The notes: a model not told the origin generated them from the letters alone. A stretch of 64,000 bases of DNA from Rubrivivax sp. SCN 71-131 (GCA_001724995.1 MEFD01000012.1:62001-126000); one strand, 5' to 3'; shown: positions 45,507 through 55,722, numbered from the stretch's first letter. Translations and numbers: made by a program.

Positions 45507-46289
45507 TCAAGGCGCGCGCCGGCCAAGGCGGTGAAGCTCCAGCATCACCCGGCGCGTACGCAACTGCGGGGATCCGAGATGATAGTGAAGCAGCCCGCGC
45601 AGCGGCGCGCGCAGCGCCGCGGCCACCGGCGCCACCGCCGCACGCAGCGCCGGGCCGTCGCCCGCGGCCAGCGCGGCCTCGATCGCCCGCCAGGCCGCAG
45701 CGGACGGGGCCGCCTGGCCTGCGGCCGCCGCGATCACGCCGGCCTCGGGATGCAGCGTGTAGCCCTGCCCGGCGGCCAGCGCGCGCACGGTCAGCGTGAC
45801 CTGATCGAGCGCCGGCAGCACGCCGACGGCACGCAGGAGCGTCAGCTCGAAGCCGCGCAGCGTGGCCTGCACGCCGGCCTCGTCGGCGGCGTGCAGGGCC
45901 GCGACGGCGTCGGCATAGGCATCGAAGAGCCCCTCGTGCGGATCCTGCCGCGCCAGCAGCGCCAGCAGCAGCTCGTTGAGGTGAAAGCCCGCCAGCAGCG
46001 TCCCGGCGGCAGGCATCGGCAGGCCGGCGGCGCGCTCGGCGCTGCGCAGCAGGTGCACCTCGGTCGCGGCGTCGGCGCTGGCGCGGCCGAGCTGCACCTG
46101 CAGCCGCTGGAAGGGGATGAGCACCGGCCGCAGTTGCGAGTAGGGCCGCTTGGCGCCCTTGGCCACCACCGCCAGCCGCCCGCGCTCGCGCGTGAAGAGG
46201 TCGACGATGAGGCTGCTTTCGCTCCAGTCCCAGCGATGCAGCACGAAGGCCGAGAGCGGCGCCGCGAAGGCGCGGCGCGACGGGTTCAT
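45507..46289 (-). CDS. recO: DNA repair protein RecO
   Basis: RecFOR-pathway mediator, 260 residues. The OB-fold N-terminus reads AFVLHRWDWSESSLIVDLFT, RERGRLAVVAKGAKRPYSQL and ILIPF-like LIPFQRLQVQLGRAS. The helical middle is GTLLAGFHLNELLLALLARQ and the C-terminus LLHYHLGSPQLRTRRVMLEL; the zinc cysteines of some RecO proteins are absent. The start was chosen at MNPSRRAF because GGAGG stands 8 nt ahead on the minus strand; an ATG 6 bases earlier is too close. It follows era and precedes pdxJ by 4 bases. Confidence 0.92.
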   Translation of the reverse strand: MNPSRRAFAAPLSAFVLHRWDWSESSLIVDLFTRERGRLAVVAKGAKRPYSQLRPVLIPFQRLQVQLGRASADAATEVHLLRSAERAAGLPMPAAGTLLAGFHLNELLLALLARQDPHEGLFDAYADAVAALHAADEAGVQATLRGFELTLLRAVGVLPALDQVTLTVRALAAGQGYTLHPEAGVIAAAAGQAAPSAAAWRAIEAALAAGDGPALRAAVAPVAAALRAPLRGLLHYHLGSPQLRTRRVMLELHRLGRRAP

Positions 46290-46326
46290 CGCCATGCCCT
46301 CCCCCCGGCGCCGGCGCGGCACGCGC

Positions 46327-47268
46327 TCACTCGTAGCCGAAGCTGCGCAGGTGCGCCTCGTCGTCGGCCCAGCCCGAACGCACCTTGACCCAGAGCTCGA
46401 GGAAGACCCTGGCGTCGAGCAGCCGCTCGAGCTCCAGGCGCGACTCGCTGCCGATGCGCTTGAGGCGCTCGCCGCCCTCCCCGATCACCATGCCCTTGTG
46501 CGCATCGCGCTCGACGACGATGGTGGCGCCGATGCGGTAGAGCGGCCGGCCGCGCGGCTTCGCGCCCTCCTCCTCGAAGGTCTCGACGACGACGGTGGAG
46601 GTGTAGGGCAGCTCGTCCCCGGTGAGGCGGAAGAGCTTTTCGCGCACGATCTCGCCGGCCAGGAAGCGCTCGCTGCGGTCGGTCAGCATCGACTCGTCGT
46701 AAAGCCATTCCTGCTCGGGCAGGTGGCGCTCGACGACGGCGAAGAGGCGCTGCACGTCGGCCTCGCGGCGCGCCGACATGGGCACGAATTCGACGAAGGG
46801 ATGGCGCTGCTGCATGTCCTTGAGCCAGGGCAGCATCTCCGTGCGCTGGCGCACGGCGTCGAGCTTGTTGGCGATCAGGATCACCGGCTTGTCGGGCGGC
46901 AGCAGGTTCAGCACCTTGGCGTCGGCCAGGCCGAAGCGCCGCGCCTCGACGACGAAGAGCACGAGGTCGACGTCGCCGAGCACCGCCTGCACCGTGCGGT
47001 TGAGGTTGCGGTTGAGCGCCGTGCCGTGCGTGGTCTGGAATCCCGGCGTGTCGACGAACACGAACTGGCTGGCGCCCAGGCTGCGCACGCCGGTGATGCG
47101 GTGCCGCGTCGTCTGCGCCTTGCGCGAGGTGATGCTGATCTTCTGCCCGACGAGCGCGTTGAGCAGCGTCGACTTGCCGACGTTGGGCCGGCCGACGATG
47201 GCGATGAGGCCGCAACGCCGCGGCGACCCTGCAGGCAGCCCTGCTCCCGGGGGCGGTCCGCCGCTCAT
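46327..47268 (-). CDS. era: GTPase Era
   Basis: Essential GTPase binding the 3' end of 16S rRNA during 30S maturation. The 313-residue protein has G1 [21 protein letters not shown]2/G3 [16 protein letters not shown] and [13 protein letters not shown]4 [10 protein letters not shown]5 [11 protein letters not shown] and the C-terminal KH domain [40 protein letters not shown]. The ATG overlaps the rnc stop by 4 bases. It is the standard rnc-era pair. Confidence 0.96.
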   Translation of the reverse strand: MSGGPPPGAGLPAGSPRRCGLIAIVGRPNVGKSTLLNALVGQKISITSRKAQTTRHRITGVRSLGASQFVFVDTPGFQTTHGTALNRNLNRTVQAVLGDVDLVLFVVEARRFGLADAKVLNLLPPDKPVILIANKLDAVRQRTEMLPWLKDMQQRHPFVEFVPMSARREADVQRLFAVVERHLPEQEWLYDESMLTDRSERFLAGEIVREKLFRLTGDELPYTSTVVVETFEEEGAKPRGRPLYRIGATIVVERDAHKGMVIGEGGERLKRIGSESRLELERLLDARVFLELWVKVRSGWADDEAHLRSFGYE

Positions 47269-47969
47269 GCCTGCAGCGGACCGCCGGGGCGGTCGCTGGC
47301 TTCGAGACGCTCGAGCATGCGGCGCGCGGCCGCCTGTTCGGCGCTGCGGCGCGAGCGGCCTTCGCCGCGTTCGGCGACGCCGAGTGCGGCCACGGCGCAC
47401 TCGACCTCGAAGGTCTGCGCGTGCGCCTGCCCGCGCGTGGCGACGATGCGATAGGCCGGCACCGCGATGCGCCGCGCCTGCAGCCACTCCTGCAGTTCGG
47501 TCTTCGCGTCCTTGCTCCAGCTCTGCACTTCGGTGCCTTCGATGAGCTCGCCCAGAAGTCGCTGCACGAGCTGCCGCGCCGCCTCGTAGCCACCGTCGAG
47601 GAAGACGGCGCCGATCACCGCCTCCAGCGCGTCGGCGAGGATCGACGGGCGCAGCGTGCCGCCGCCGCGCAGCTCGCCTTCGGACAGGCGCAGCCGCTCG
47701 GGCAGGCCCAGTTGCAGCGCCAGCCGGTGCAGGCTGTCCTCGCGCACGAGGTGGGCGCGGACGCGCGTCAGGTCGCCCTCGTCGGATTCCGCGAAGCGCT
47801 CGAACAGCAGCGCCGAGACGGCCAGCGAGAGCACGGCGTCGCCGAGGAACTCCAGGCGCTCGTTGTGCTCGGGACCGGCGCTGCGGTGCGTGAGCGCGCG
47901 CGCGAGCAGCCGCGGGTCGTCGAAGCGGTGACCGAGGCTTTGCTCCAGGGTTTCGCGGCGGGGGTCCAT
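47265..47969 (-). CDS. rnc: ribonuclease III
   Basis: Cuts double-stranded RNA, including the 30S rRNA precursor. The 234-residue protein has the catalytic [20 protein letters not shown] near residues 36-55, the second acidic cluster in [20 protein letters not shown], and a C-terminal dsRBD ([39 protein letters not shown]). The two-domain layout and length are usual. It overlaps era by 4 bases and follows the DUF4845 gene by 19. Nothing odd. Confidence 0.96.
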   Translation of the reverse strand: MDPRRETLEQSLGHRFDDPRLLARALTHRSAGPEHNERLEFLGDAVLSLAVSALLFERFAESDEGDLTRVRAHLVREDSLHRLALQLGLPERLRLSEGELRGGGTLRPSILADALEAVIGAVFLDGGYEAARQLVQRLLGELIEGTEVQSWSKDAKTELQEWLQARRIAVPAYRIVATRGQAHAQTFEVECAVAALGVAERGEGRSRRSAEQAAARRMLERLEASDRPGGPLQA

Positions 47970-47988
47970 GCGCGGCGCGGGCGCCGGC

Positions 47989-48375
47989 TCAGCGCGAGCG
48001 CCCCTCGTACTTGATGAGCAGGAAGACCGGCCCGTAGAGCGCGATCTCCTTGTCGTAGGCGAAGCTGAGCACGACCTTGTCGTTCTCCTTCGTCACCTCG
48101 ATGTCCTTGCCGCCGATGGTGCTGATCGAATACTCGATGTCCTTCTGGCGCTCGAAGGCCGCGCGCGCCTCGGCCACCGTGCTCGGCGAGGAGGCGGCAA
48201 TCTTGTCGATCGTGCGCTGGATCGTCAGGTACTCGTTGACCGTCGGGAACACGCGCAGCGCGACGTAGGCGATGGCGCCGATGAGGATGGCCCAGGTGAG
48301 CAACCCAAACAGCGTCATGCCGCGCTGGCGGCGCGGGCCGCGAACCTGCGGCATCGATAGGGATCGGGACCTCAT
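47989..48375 (-). CDS. DUF4845 membrane protein
   Basis: A 128-residue protein with one N-terminal membrane helix (FGLLTWAILIGAIAYVALRV) and a small extracytoplasmic domain (TVNEYLTIQRTIDKIAASSP, YSISTIGGKDIEVTKENDKV, VLSFAYDKEIALYGPVFLLI). DUF4845 genes between lepB and rnc are a constant of this order; the function is unknown. AGGAG about 11 nt upstream supports the ATG at MRSRSLSMPQ; a second Met eight codons on is possible. It follows lepB by 40 bases. Confidence 0.88.
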   Translation of the reverse strand: MRSRSLSMPQVRGPRRQRGMTLFGLLTWAILIGAIAYVALRVFPTVNEYLTIQRTIDKIAASSPSTVAEARAAFERQKDIEYSISTIGGKDIEVTKENDKVVLSFAYDKEIALYGPVFLLIKYEGRSR

Positions 48376-48415
48376 CTTGCTCGCGTCTCCTCTTGCGGCT
48401 GACGGTTCGGTGCGC

Positions 48416-49384
48416 TCAGTGGAAGGCACCGATGCGCCCCAGGTTGCCGAAGTTCATCCAGACGAAGAAGGCCCGGCCGACGATGTTCTCGTCGGGCACG
48501 AAGCCCCAGTAGCGCGAGTCCTGCGAGTTGTCGCGGTTGTCGCCCATCATGAAGTAGTGCCCGGGCGGCACGGTGCAGCTCACGCCCTCGCCGGTGTAGC
48601 GGCAATTCTGCGCCATCGGGAAGGTCTTGGGATCGGGGCCGTAGTAGGCCTGGCGCTGCGGGTCGACGAGGATGCGGTGCTCGACCGCGCCCAGCTGCTC
48701 GCTGAAGAGCGGGCTGTAGCGCAGGCTCTCCTCGTCGTAGAACTCGCCCAAGGCCCGCGTCGGCACCGGCTGGCCGTTGATGGACAGCACCTGGTTGACG
48801 TAGCTCACCTCGTCGCCGGGCAGGCCGACGACGCGCTTGATGTAGTCCTGCCGCGGGTCGACCGGATAGCGAAAGACCATCACGTCGCCGCGCTGCACCG
48901 GGTTGTTGTCGATGATCTTCCTGTTGATGACCGGCAGCCGGATGCCGTAGTGGAACTTGTTGACGAGGATGAGGTCGCCCACCAGCAGCGTCGGGATCAT
49001 CGAGCCCGAGGGGATCTTGAACGGCTCGAACAGGAAGGAGCGCAGCACGAAGACGACGAGGATCACCGGGAACAGGCCCGCCGTCCAGTCCAGCCACCAG
49101 GGCTGCATGAGCAGCCGCGCCTTGGCCTCCTGCACGTCGCCGTCGACCTTGTCGATGCCCATGCGGGCAAGTTCCTGGCGCCGCGCCGCATCCTGCTCCT
49201 CGAGCGCGGCCGCGGCCGCGGCGCGCGCGGGCTTGAAGTACAGGCGCTCGGCCAGCCAGTACAGCAGCGTGACCACCGTCAGCACGAACAGCAGCAGCGA
49301 GAAGTTGCCGCTCCAGCGGCCGATGAACCAGCCGCCCAGGTAGACAATGAGCGCGCCGTAGAGCGCCGCGGTGAGAGGACTCAT
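48416..49384 (-). CDS. lepB: signal peptidase I
   Basis: Removes Sec and Tat signal peptides at the outer face of the inner membrane. The 322 residues begin with two helices (residues about 3-22, 28-45) and a long cytoplasmic Ala/Glu-rich loop, then a third helix. The catalytic Ser128 is in KIPSGSMIPTL and the Lys183 in YIKRVVGLPGDEV. Box D (GHYFMMGDNRDNSQDSRYWG) closes the core. It lies 22 bases after lepA and upstream of DUF4845 on the same strand. Confidence 0.95.
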   Translation of the reverse strand: MSPLTAALYGALIVYLGGWFIGRWSGNFSLLLFVLTVVTLLYWLAERLYFKPARAAAAAALEEQDAARRQELARMGIDKVDGDVQEAKARLLMQPWWLDWTAGLFPVILVVFVLRSFLFEPFKIPSGSMIPTLLVGDLILVNKFHYGIRLPVINRKIIDNNPVQRGDVMVFRYPVDPRQDYIKRVVGLPGDEVSYVNQVLSINGQPVPTRALGEFYDEESLRYSPLFSEQLGAVEHRILVDPQRQAYYGPDPKTFPMAQNCRYTGEGVSCTVPPGHYFMMGDNRDNSQDSRYWGFVPDENIVGRAFFVWMNFGNLGRIGAFH

Positions 49385-49406
49385 GCCGTGAGGTTCCGGG
49401 CCCGGG

Positions 49407-51215
<1,809 letters not shown>

Positions 51216-51220
51216 GGAGT

Positions 51221-51304
51221 GGTGCGAGCCGCACCGGACTGAAAGCGGCGCAGCCGCTTCGGCGAAGGCTCACATCGCGCAGCGATGTGCGGGCGCAGGG
51301 CGCC
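51221..51304. repeat. row of four perfect hairpins with 3-nt loops before lepA
   Basis: Within 84 bases four perfect inverted repeats occur, each with a 3-nt loop: GGTGCG/CGCACC (51221-51235), AAGCGGC/GCCGCTT (51243-51259), CACATCGC/GCGATGTG (51271-51289), GGCGC/GCGCC (51292-51304). They end 6 bases before the lepA start on the minus strand and would lie in its untranslated leader. No ribosome-binding purine run other than GGAG near 51215 was seen in the gaps. Confidence 0.6.
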
Positions 51305-51318
51305 GAGCCGAAGCCAAA

Positions 51319-51387
51319 CTAAAAAAAAGGCACGTCAAAGAGGTGACGTGCCTTCCAACAAAACGTATGGCAACTGCTTGTTGGGAC
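51319..51387 (-). ncRNA. candidate small RNA between mucD and lepA
   Basis: A -10 box TACAAT (51396-51391, minus) would start an RNA near 51385. Its first hairpin is CCAACAA (51384-51378) with TTGTTGG (51361-51355), loop of 16 nt. The second is the terminator hairpin, beginning the next base. The whole RNA would be about 65-70 nt with a free loop CCUCUU. No open frame with a ribosome site lies in it. This is a prediction from structure only. Confidence 0.5.
51320..51354 (-). terminator. strong rho-independent terminator
   Basis: On the minus strand an 11-bp perfect stem, AAGGCACGTCA with TGACGTGCCTT and loop CCTCTT, is followed directly by a run of eight T. It ends the preceding transcript, either mucD read-through or the candidate small RNA, and stands 105 bases upstream of lepA. 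Confidence 0.85.
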
Positions 51388-51390
51388 TTC

Positions 51391-51396
51391 ATTGTA
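51391..51396 (-). promoter_or_regulatory. -10 box for the candidate small RNA
   Basis: TACAAT on the minus strand, with only a weak CTTCCA 16 bp further upstream. It is one of few A/T-rich boxes here and directs transcription into the two-hairpin segment. Confidence 0.45.
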
Positions 51397-51470
51397 GCCA
51401 AAACGATCCAGCTGGAAGCCGCGCCAGTGCTTGTTTTCCGGCCGTTGCAGGGTGCCAACAGGAAAATCTG

Positions 51471-51492
51471 TCAACAGCTTATCAACAGCTTG
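51471..51492. repeat. tandem TCAACAGCTT repeat
   Basis: TCAACAGCTT occurs at 51471-51480 and 51482-51491, period 11 bp, so both copies face the same side of the helix. The overlap TTATCAACA is one base from the DnaA box TTATCCACA. Confidence 0.6.
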
Positions 51493-51555
51493 TCCGAAGT
51501 CACCCCGCCTACCGCAGTGCAGCCTCGCAAGGCAGCAGGACCGCCGAAAATCGCT

Positions 51556-51583
51556 CTCGAACGCGCGATTCTAGACGTTCGAG
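51556..51583 (-). promoter_or_regulatory. inverted repeat around a -10-like TAGAAT
   Basis: CTCGAACG (51556-51563) and CGTTCGAG (51576-51583) are 8-bp inverted arms with 12-nt centre. On the minus strand TAGAAT (51573-51568) lies in the centre, and TTGGAT 16 bp upstream could be a -35. A promoter into the small RNA/lepA with an operator is conceivable. Confidence 0.4.
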
Positions 51584-51733
51584 TCGCGAATCCAAGGCAC
51601 AAGCTTGATCGCAGTGAGCGCACGCTCTCATTCAGGTTTCGTTTGAACTATCTAAATAGCCTATCTGATAGATTTCACGTTTTCGCGATGTGCAAAGACC
51701 CGGCATGGCGCTCGACTAGTCGGTCGCGCCCCA

Positions 51734-53218
51734 TCAACGGGCCGGACGGATCACGAGGTAGTTGACGGCATCGCCGCGCCGCACCAGCAGGCTGACGGCG
51801 CGCGCCTTGTCCAGCTTGCCGGTGACGGCCTCGAACTGGCGCGCATCGGCAACGTCGGCATTGTTCACGGCCAGGATCACGTCGCCCTCGCGCACGCCCG
51901 CGCGCGCCGCCGCGCCCTCGACGGCGTCGACGCGCACGCCGCCGCGCAGGCGCAACTCCTTCTTCTGCGCCTCGCCGAGATCGGAGACCGTCAGCCCGAG
52001 CGCGCTGCGCGTGGCCGGCGCCGTGCCCGGTTCGTCCGGCGCGCGCTGCGCCGTGCGCTCGGCCTCGAACTCACCCACCGTCAACGCCAGGTCGCGCGTG
52101 CCGCCGCGGCGGAAGACCTGCAGCGTGATGCGCGAGCCCGGCTTGGTGTTGCCGATGATGCGCGGCAGGTCGCTGGACTTCTCGAGCGGCTTGCCGTCGA
52201 CCTTGACGATGATGTCGCCGGCCTCGACGCCGCCCTTTTCCGCCGCCTGCCCAGGCTCGACCGCCTGCACCAGGGCGCCGACCGGCTTGCCCAGGCCGAT
52301 CGCCTCGGCGACCTCCTTGGTCACCGCACCGATCTGCACGCCGATGCGGCCGCGCACCACGCGCCCGCTCGCGCGCAGCTGGTCGGAGACGCGCATCGCC
52401 TCGTCGATCGGGATGGCGAAGGAGATGCCCATGAAGCCGCCCGAGCGGCTGTAGATCTGCGAGTTGATGCCCACCACCTCGCCGCGCATGTTGATCAGCG
52501 GACCGCCGGAATTGCCGGGATTGATCGCCACGTCGGTCTGGATGAAGGGCACGTACTCGCCGGTGTCGCGCGCCTTGGCGCTGACGATGCCGGCGGTGAC
52601 CGTGTTCTCGAGGCCGAAGGGCGAGCCGATGGCCATCACCCACTCGCCCACCTTCAGGCGCTGGCTGTCGCCGATCTTCACCGCCGGCAGGCCGCTGGCC
52701 TCGATCTTCACCAGCGCGACGTCGGTACGGCGGTCGGCGCCGATGACGCGCGCCTTGAACTCGCGCTTGTCGGTGAGCGTCACCAGCAGCTCGTCGGCGC
52801 CGTCGACGACATGCGCGTTCGTCATGATGTAGCCGTCGGCCCCGAGGATGAAGCCCGAGCCGACGCCGCGCTGGCGCGGCTGCTCGTCGTCGTCGCCGCG
52901 CGGACCGCCGCGCGGGCCGGGGCGGCCGCCGGGCAGGGGAATGCCGAAGCGGCGGAAGAACTCCTCCACGTTCGGATCCAGCCCGCCCATGGCCCCTTGC
53001 GGCTGGCCGCGCTCGAGGGTGCGGATGTTCACCACCGCCGGGCCGACGCGCTCGGCCAGTTCGGTGAAGTCCGGCAGCGCCGCGGGCTGCGCCTGCGCCG
53101 CCTGCGGCCAGCCGGCAATCACGCCCGCCAGCAGCAGGCCCGCCAGCGCCCAGGTGCGCACATTGCGCAGGCTGCGCAGGCCGCGCCGCGTCGAAGTGGG
53201 GTTCATCGGAAGTCGCAT
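51734..53218 (-). CDS. mucD: periplasmic serine protease MucD/DegP
   Basis: Chaperone-protease that controls envelope stress by degrading misfolded proteins. The 494-residue protein has a signal peptide (residues 1-43, ending QAAQA), a Gly/Pro/Asp/Arg-rich Q-linker, the trypsin-like domain with His136 (MTNAHVVDGAD), Asp166 (RRTDVALVKI) and Ser237 (NPGNSGGPLIN), and two PDZ domains (IGVQIGAVTKEVAEAIGLGK and LTVSDLGEAQKKELRLRGGV). The ATG MRLPMNPTSTRR has GGAG 8 nt upstream. It is the last gene of rpoE-mucA-mucB-mucD, 85 bases after mucB. Confidence 0.95.
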   Translation of the reverse strand: MRLPMNPTSTRRGLRSLRNVRTWALAGLLLAGVIAGWPQAAQAQPAALPDFTELAERVGPAVVNIRTLERGQPQGAMGGLDPNVEEFFRRFGIPLPGGRPGPRGGPRGDDDEQPRQRGVGSGFILGADGYIMTNAHVVDGADELLVTLTDKREFKARVIGADRRTDVALVKIEASGLPAVKIGDSQRLKVGEWVMAIGSPFGLENTVTAGIVSAKARDTGEYVPFIQTDVAINPGNSGGPLINMRGEVVGINSQIYSRSGGFMGISFAIPIDEAMRVSDQLRASGRVVRGRIGVQIGAVTKEVAEAIGLGKPVGALVQAVEPGQAAEKGGVEAGDIIVKVDGKPLEKSSDLPRIIGNTKPGSRITLQVFRRGGTRDLALTVGEFEAERTAQRAPDEPGTAPATRSALGLTVSDLGEAQKKELRLRGGVRVDAVEGAAARAGVREGDVILAVNNADVADARQFEAVTGKLDKARAVSLLVRRGDAVNYLVIRPAR

Positions 53219-53303
53219 GCCATGTGCTCCAACAACAGGGAAAGAGGAAACCGGGGCCCCGCGCCCCGCGCGGCGCGAATCCCCGTCGACGCGAACGCGC
53301 ACC

Positions 53304-54386
53304 TCAGGGTCGACGCTGCAAGGCATCGAACAGGCTTTGCAGCGTATCCAGCGGCGCATCGCCGACGAGCGTGAGCCAGAAGTCGCCCTTGGGCGCGGAG
53401 AGCGAATGCGTGGCCCCGAACTGGGTGCGCAAGGGCTTGCGCTGGCGCTCCGAATCGAGCGGCTCGATGAAGAGCGAGACATGCGTGAGTCCGTCGCTGA
53501 ACACCGCCTGCAGGCCTTCGGGCTGCTGGCCCTGGCCATCTCCGGCGGCAGCGGAGCTTGCCGGCCGCTTCACGCAGGCCGTGAGCCAAAAGCCCGGCAG
53601 CGGCTGCGCCAGCACCCATCCCTCGTCTTCGAGCGCCGTCGCCACCTGGGCCGGTCGCAGCACGCGCAGCCCGGCGAGCTGGCGGATCGGCTGCAGCACC
53701 GACTCGGGCTGCGCGCGCACGCCGATCTCGACGCTCGAGAAGCCGGTCGACTCGAGCACGGCGCCGGCGCCATCGAGCACCTCGGCGCGCAGCATCAGCC
53801 CGGTCTCGCGATCAGCCCACACCCGCTGCGCATAGCGCAGCGCGTCGCGCGGCTGCAGCAGCAGCACGCGCGCATCGCGCCCGGCCACGCGCCCTTCGCC
53901 CTCGTCGCGCAACGCGTACTGCAGCAGCGCACTCGGGTCCACGGACTGCGTCACCGAAGGCAGCACCGACGGCAGCTTGCGCTGCTCGATCATCACCAGC
54001 CCGGCACGCGGCCAGACCGTGTGCACCCGTTCGTTGTGGCGATAGACCTGACGCGGCCGGCCGTCCAGCGTCTCGATGCGCTCGTAGACCTGGTTACCGA
54101 CACAGAAGTGCGCGACGCGCGAACTCGACATCGCGCCGCCGGCCGTGACGTACATCATCGTGCCCTGATAGTTGCGGCCACTCGCCGCAGCACGCATGCG
54201 CGCCAGCCACCCTTGCGCGTCGCTGGGCGTCGCCACGGACACCGCGTCCGGGGCATCCGCGGCACCGGCCGCGTCCGCCGCCGCGGCGGTCAGCGGCAGC
54301 AACGGCAGCAGCGGCATGAGGCCGGCCAGAAGGCGCAGGCCAAGCCCTGCGCCCGAGCGCCCGGCCGAGGAAGGCGCCGCAGTCAC
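53304..54386 (-). CDS. mucB: sigma-E factor regulatory protein MucB/RseB
   Basis: A periplasmic sensor that binds MucA/RseA and lipoproteins to hold the sigma-E response off. The 360-residue protein has a signal sequence (LLAGLMPLLPLLPLTAAAA, residues about 18-37), the large LolA-like domain (GWLARMRAAASGRNYQGTMM, YVTAGGAMSSSRVAHFCVGN, YERIETLDGRPRQVYRHNER) and the C-terminal small domain (GFWLTACVKRP, AVFSDGLTHVSLFIEPLD, TLVGDAPLDTLQSLFDAL). The GTG start overlaps mucA's stop as GTGA. The gene order with mucD is standard. Confidence 0.93.
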   Translation of the reverse strand: MTAAPSSAGRSGAGLGLRLLAGLMPLLPLLPLTAAAADAAGAADAPDAVSVATPSDAQGWLARMRAAASGRNYQGTMMYVTAGGAMSSSRVAHFCVGNQVYERIETLDGRPRQVYRHNERVHTVWPRAGLVMIEQRKLPSVLPSVTQSVDPSALLQYALRDEGEGRVAGRDARVLLLQPRDALRYAQRVWADRETGLMLRAEVLDGAGAVLESTGFSSVEIGVRAQPESVLQPIRQLAGLRVLRPAQVATALEDEGWVLAQPLPGFWLTACVKRPASSAAAGDGQGQQPEGLQAVFSDGLTHVSLFIEPLDSERQRKPLRTQFGATHSLSAPKGDFWLTLVGDAPLDTLQSLFDALQRRP

Positions 54387-55114
54387 CGCGGCCGCGCCAG
54401 CAGGTCGCTGTCTCGCGGCCAGGCGCCGGGCGTGGCCACGGGCAGGGGCGCCATCGCGCCGCGGTGCGCCTCGATGTAGGCGTCCAGGCGGGCGTCGCGG
54501 ATGCCTTGCCGGTCACGCACGAGCGCAGGCTGGCCGGAGGCGCGCGGCGCCGCCGCCACCGGCATCGACACCATCGCGGCGCCGTGAGCGGCTCCTGGCT
54601 GCGCGCTCACCGCCTGTTCACCCCAGCCCGTCGCGGGCATGGGCGCCTGCTCACGCATCAGCACCACGGCCGAGCCCACCACCATCGCCCCGGCCAGCCC
54701 GGCGGCCATCGCCGCGGGCGCCGGCCAGCGGCGCGCAGACCGTCGCGGCGCACCCTGGCGACCCGGCGCGGGCGTCGCGCGCTGCGGCAACGGCGTCGGC
54801 GCCAGGGGCACCGGCTCGCGCGCCATGCGCTCGCGCAGGGCTTCGAGGAAGCTCGCATCCGCGGGCCGCGCCGGGCTCAGCTCGTCCGAACGCAGGACGT
54901 CCCCGATGAGGTGGTAGAGCTGCCAGTCGCGGCGCAGGTCGGCGTCACTGCGCCAGCGCCGACAGGCCTCCTCCAGATCACCGGCCGGACATTCGCCGTC
55001 GACGAGGCTGGAGACGCGCGGGCCCGCGGGCGACGGGTCCTCGGGGTCCGGTTCCGTAAGCAGGTACTTGCGCATGGGGTTCGGGGAGGAGGAATGCCGG
55101 GGGGAGGGACTCAC
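54383..55114 (-). CDS. mucA: anti-sigma-E factor MucA/RseA
   Basis: A single-pass inner-membrane anti-sigma factor for RpoE. The N-terminal cytoplasmic domain has VSSLVDGECPAGDLEEACRR, WQLYHLIGDVLRSDELSPAR and FLEALRERMAREPVPLA. One membrane helix follows at about residues 128-150 (MAAGLAGAMVVGSAVVLM), then a periplasmic Ala/Pro-rich tail. The GTG start, overlapping the rpoE stop, gives 243 residues; an ATG 13 codons on is an alternative. The tail ending YIEAHRGAMAPLP resembles MucA. Overlap with mucB is GTGA. Confidence 0.88.
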   Translation of the reverse strand: MSPSPRHSSSPNPMRKYLLTEPDPEDPSPAGPRVSSLVDGECPAGDLEEACRRWRSDADLRRDWQLYHLIGDVLRSDELSPARPADASFLEALRERMAREPVPLAPTPLPQRATPAPGRQGAPRRSARRWPAPAAMAAGLAGAMVVGSAVVLMREQAPMPATGWGEQAVSAQPGAAHGAAMVSMPVAAAPRASGQPALVRDRQGIRDARLDAYIEAHRGAMAPLPVATPGAWPRDSDLLARPR

Positions 55115-55722
55115 CAGCGGACGCCCTCGCGGGTGTCCAGGAGCGGGCGCAGCCGGCTCGCGATGGCCTCGCGGGCGCGGAAGATGCGGGAGCGAACGGT
55201 GCCGATCGGGCAGTTCATGACCTCGGAAATCTCTTCGTAGCTCAGGCCTTCGATCTCGCGCAGCGTGATGGCCTGGCGCAGATCGTCCGACAAGGCTTCG
55301 ATGGCCGCGTTGACCGCGGCCGCGATCTCCTTGCTGGCCAGCAACGCGTCAGGCGTCTCGCCATCGCTTAGTTCGTTCTCGGCGCGGGAAGTTTCCTCGC
55401 CGTCCGCGGCCCGCGCGAGGCTCGCCTCGGGGACGAGCGGATCGCGCCGCAGGTCGGCCAAGGCCTTCTTCGCGCTGTTGATGGCGATGCGGTAGAGCCA
55501 GGTGTAGAAGGCGCTCTCGCCGCGGAACTGCGGCAGCGCCCGCCAGGCACGGATGAAGGTCTCCTGCGCCACGTCCTGCACCAGCTCCGGGTCGCGCACC
55601 ATGCGTGCGATCAGCCGCTCGATGCGGCGCTGGTACTTGAGCACCAGCATCTCGAAGGCCGCGCTCTCGCCGCGGCGCGCGCGCTCGACGAGGAGAACAT
55701 CGGCGTCCGGCGCATCAACCAT
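55111..55722 (-). CDS. rpoE: RNA polymerase sigma-E (AlgU/RpoE)
   Basis: Extracytoplasmic-function sigma factor for envelope stress. The 203-residue protein has region 2 (ERARRGESAAFEMLVLKYQR, RIERLIARMVRDPELVQDVA, QETFIRAWRALPQFRGESAF, YTWLYRIAINSAKKALAD) and region 4 (LREIEGLSYEEISEVMNCPI, GTVRSRIFRAREAIASRLRP). The order and wording match AlgU/RpoE of this group. The ATG at MVDAPDADVLLVERAR overlaps a small gene's end by 8 bases; GTGA couples it to mucA. Confidence 0.95.
   Translation of the reverse strand: MVDAPDADVLLVERARRGESAAFEMLVLKYQRRIERLIARMVRDPELVQDVAQETFIRAWRALPQFRGESAFYTWLYRIAINSAKKALADLRRDPLVPEASLARAADGEETSRAENELSDGETPDALLASKEIAAAVNAAIEALSDDLRQAITLREIEGLSYEEISEVMNCPIGTVRSRIFRAREAIASRLRPLLDTREGVRW

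Larger units (their letters stand above)
51397..51733. other. AT-rich non-coding gap downstream of mucD
   Basis: No gene was recognised on either strand in these 337 bases; A/T content is clearly higher than around it. Contents: an 11-bp-period direct repeat (51471-51492), an inverted repeat around a TAGAAT box (51556-51583), and CTATCTAAATAG/CTATCTGATAG (51648-51671), the second a perfect odd palindrome. mucD's stop is at its right end. Confidence 0.6.

Noticed and set aside
51479..51487. DnaA-box-like TTATCAACA suggesting a replication origin
   Set aside because: Only one imperfect box, and none of dnaA, dnaN, rpmH or other origin-linked genes is present here.
51570..51600. TTCGAGTC sequence resembling the T-arm of a tRNA
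   Set aside because: No anticodon arm, acceptor stem or D-arm could be found around it on either strand.
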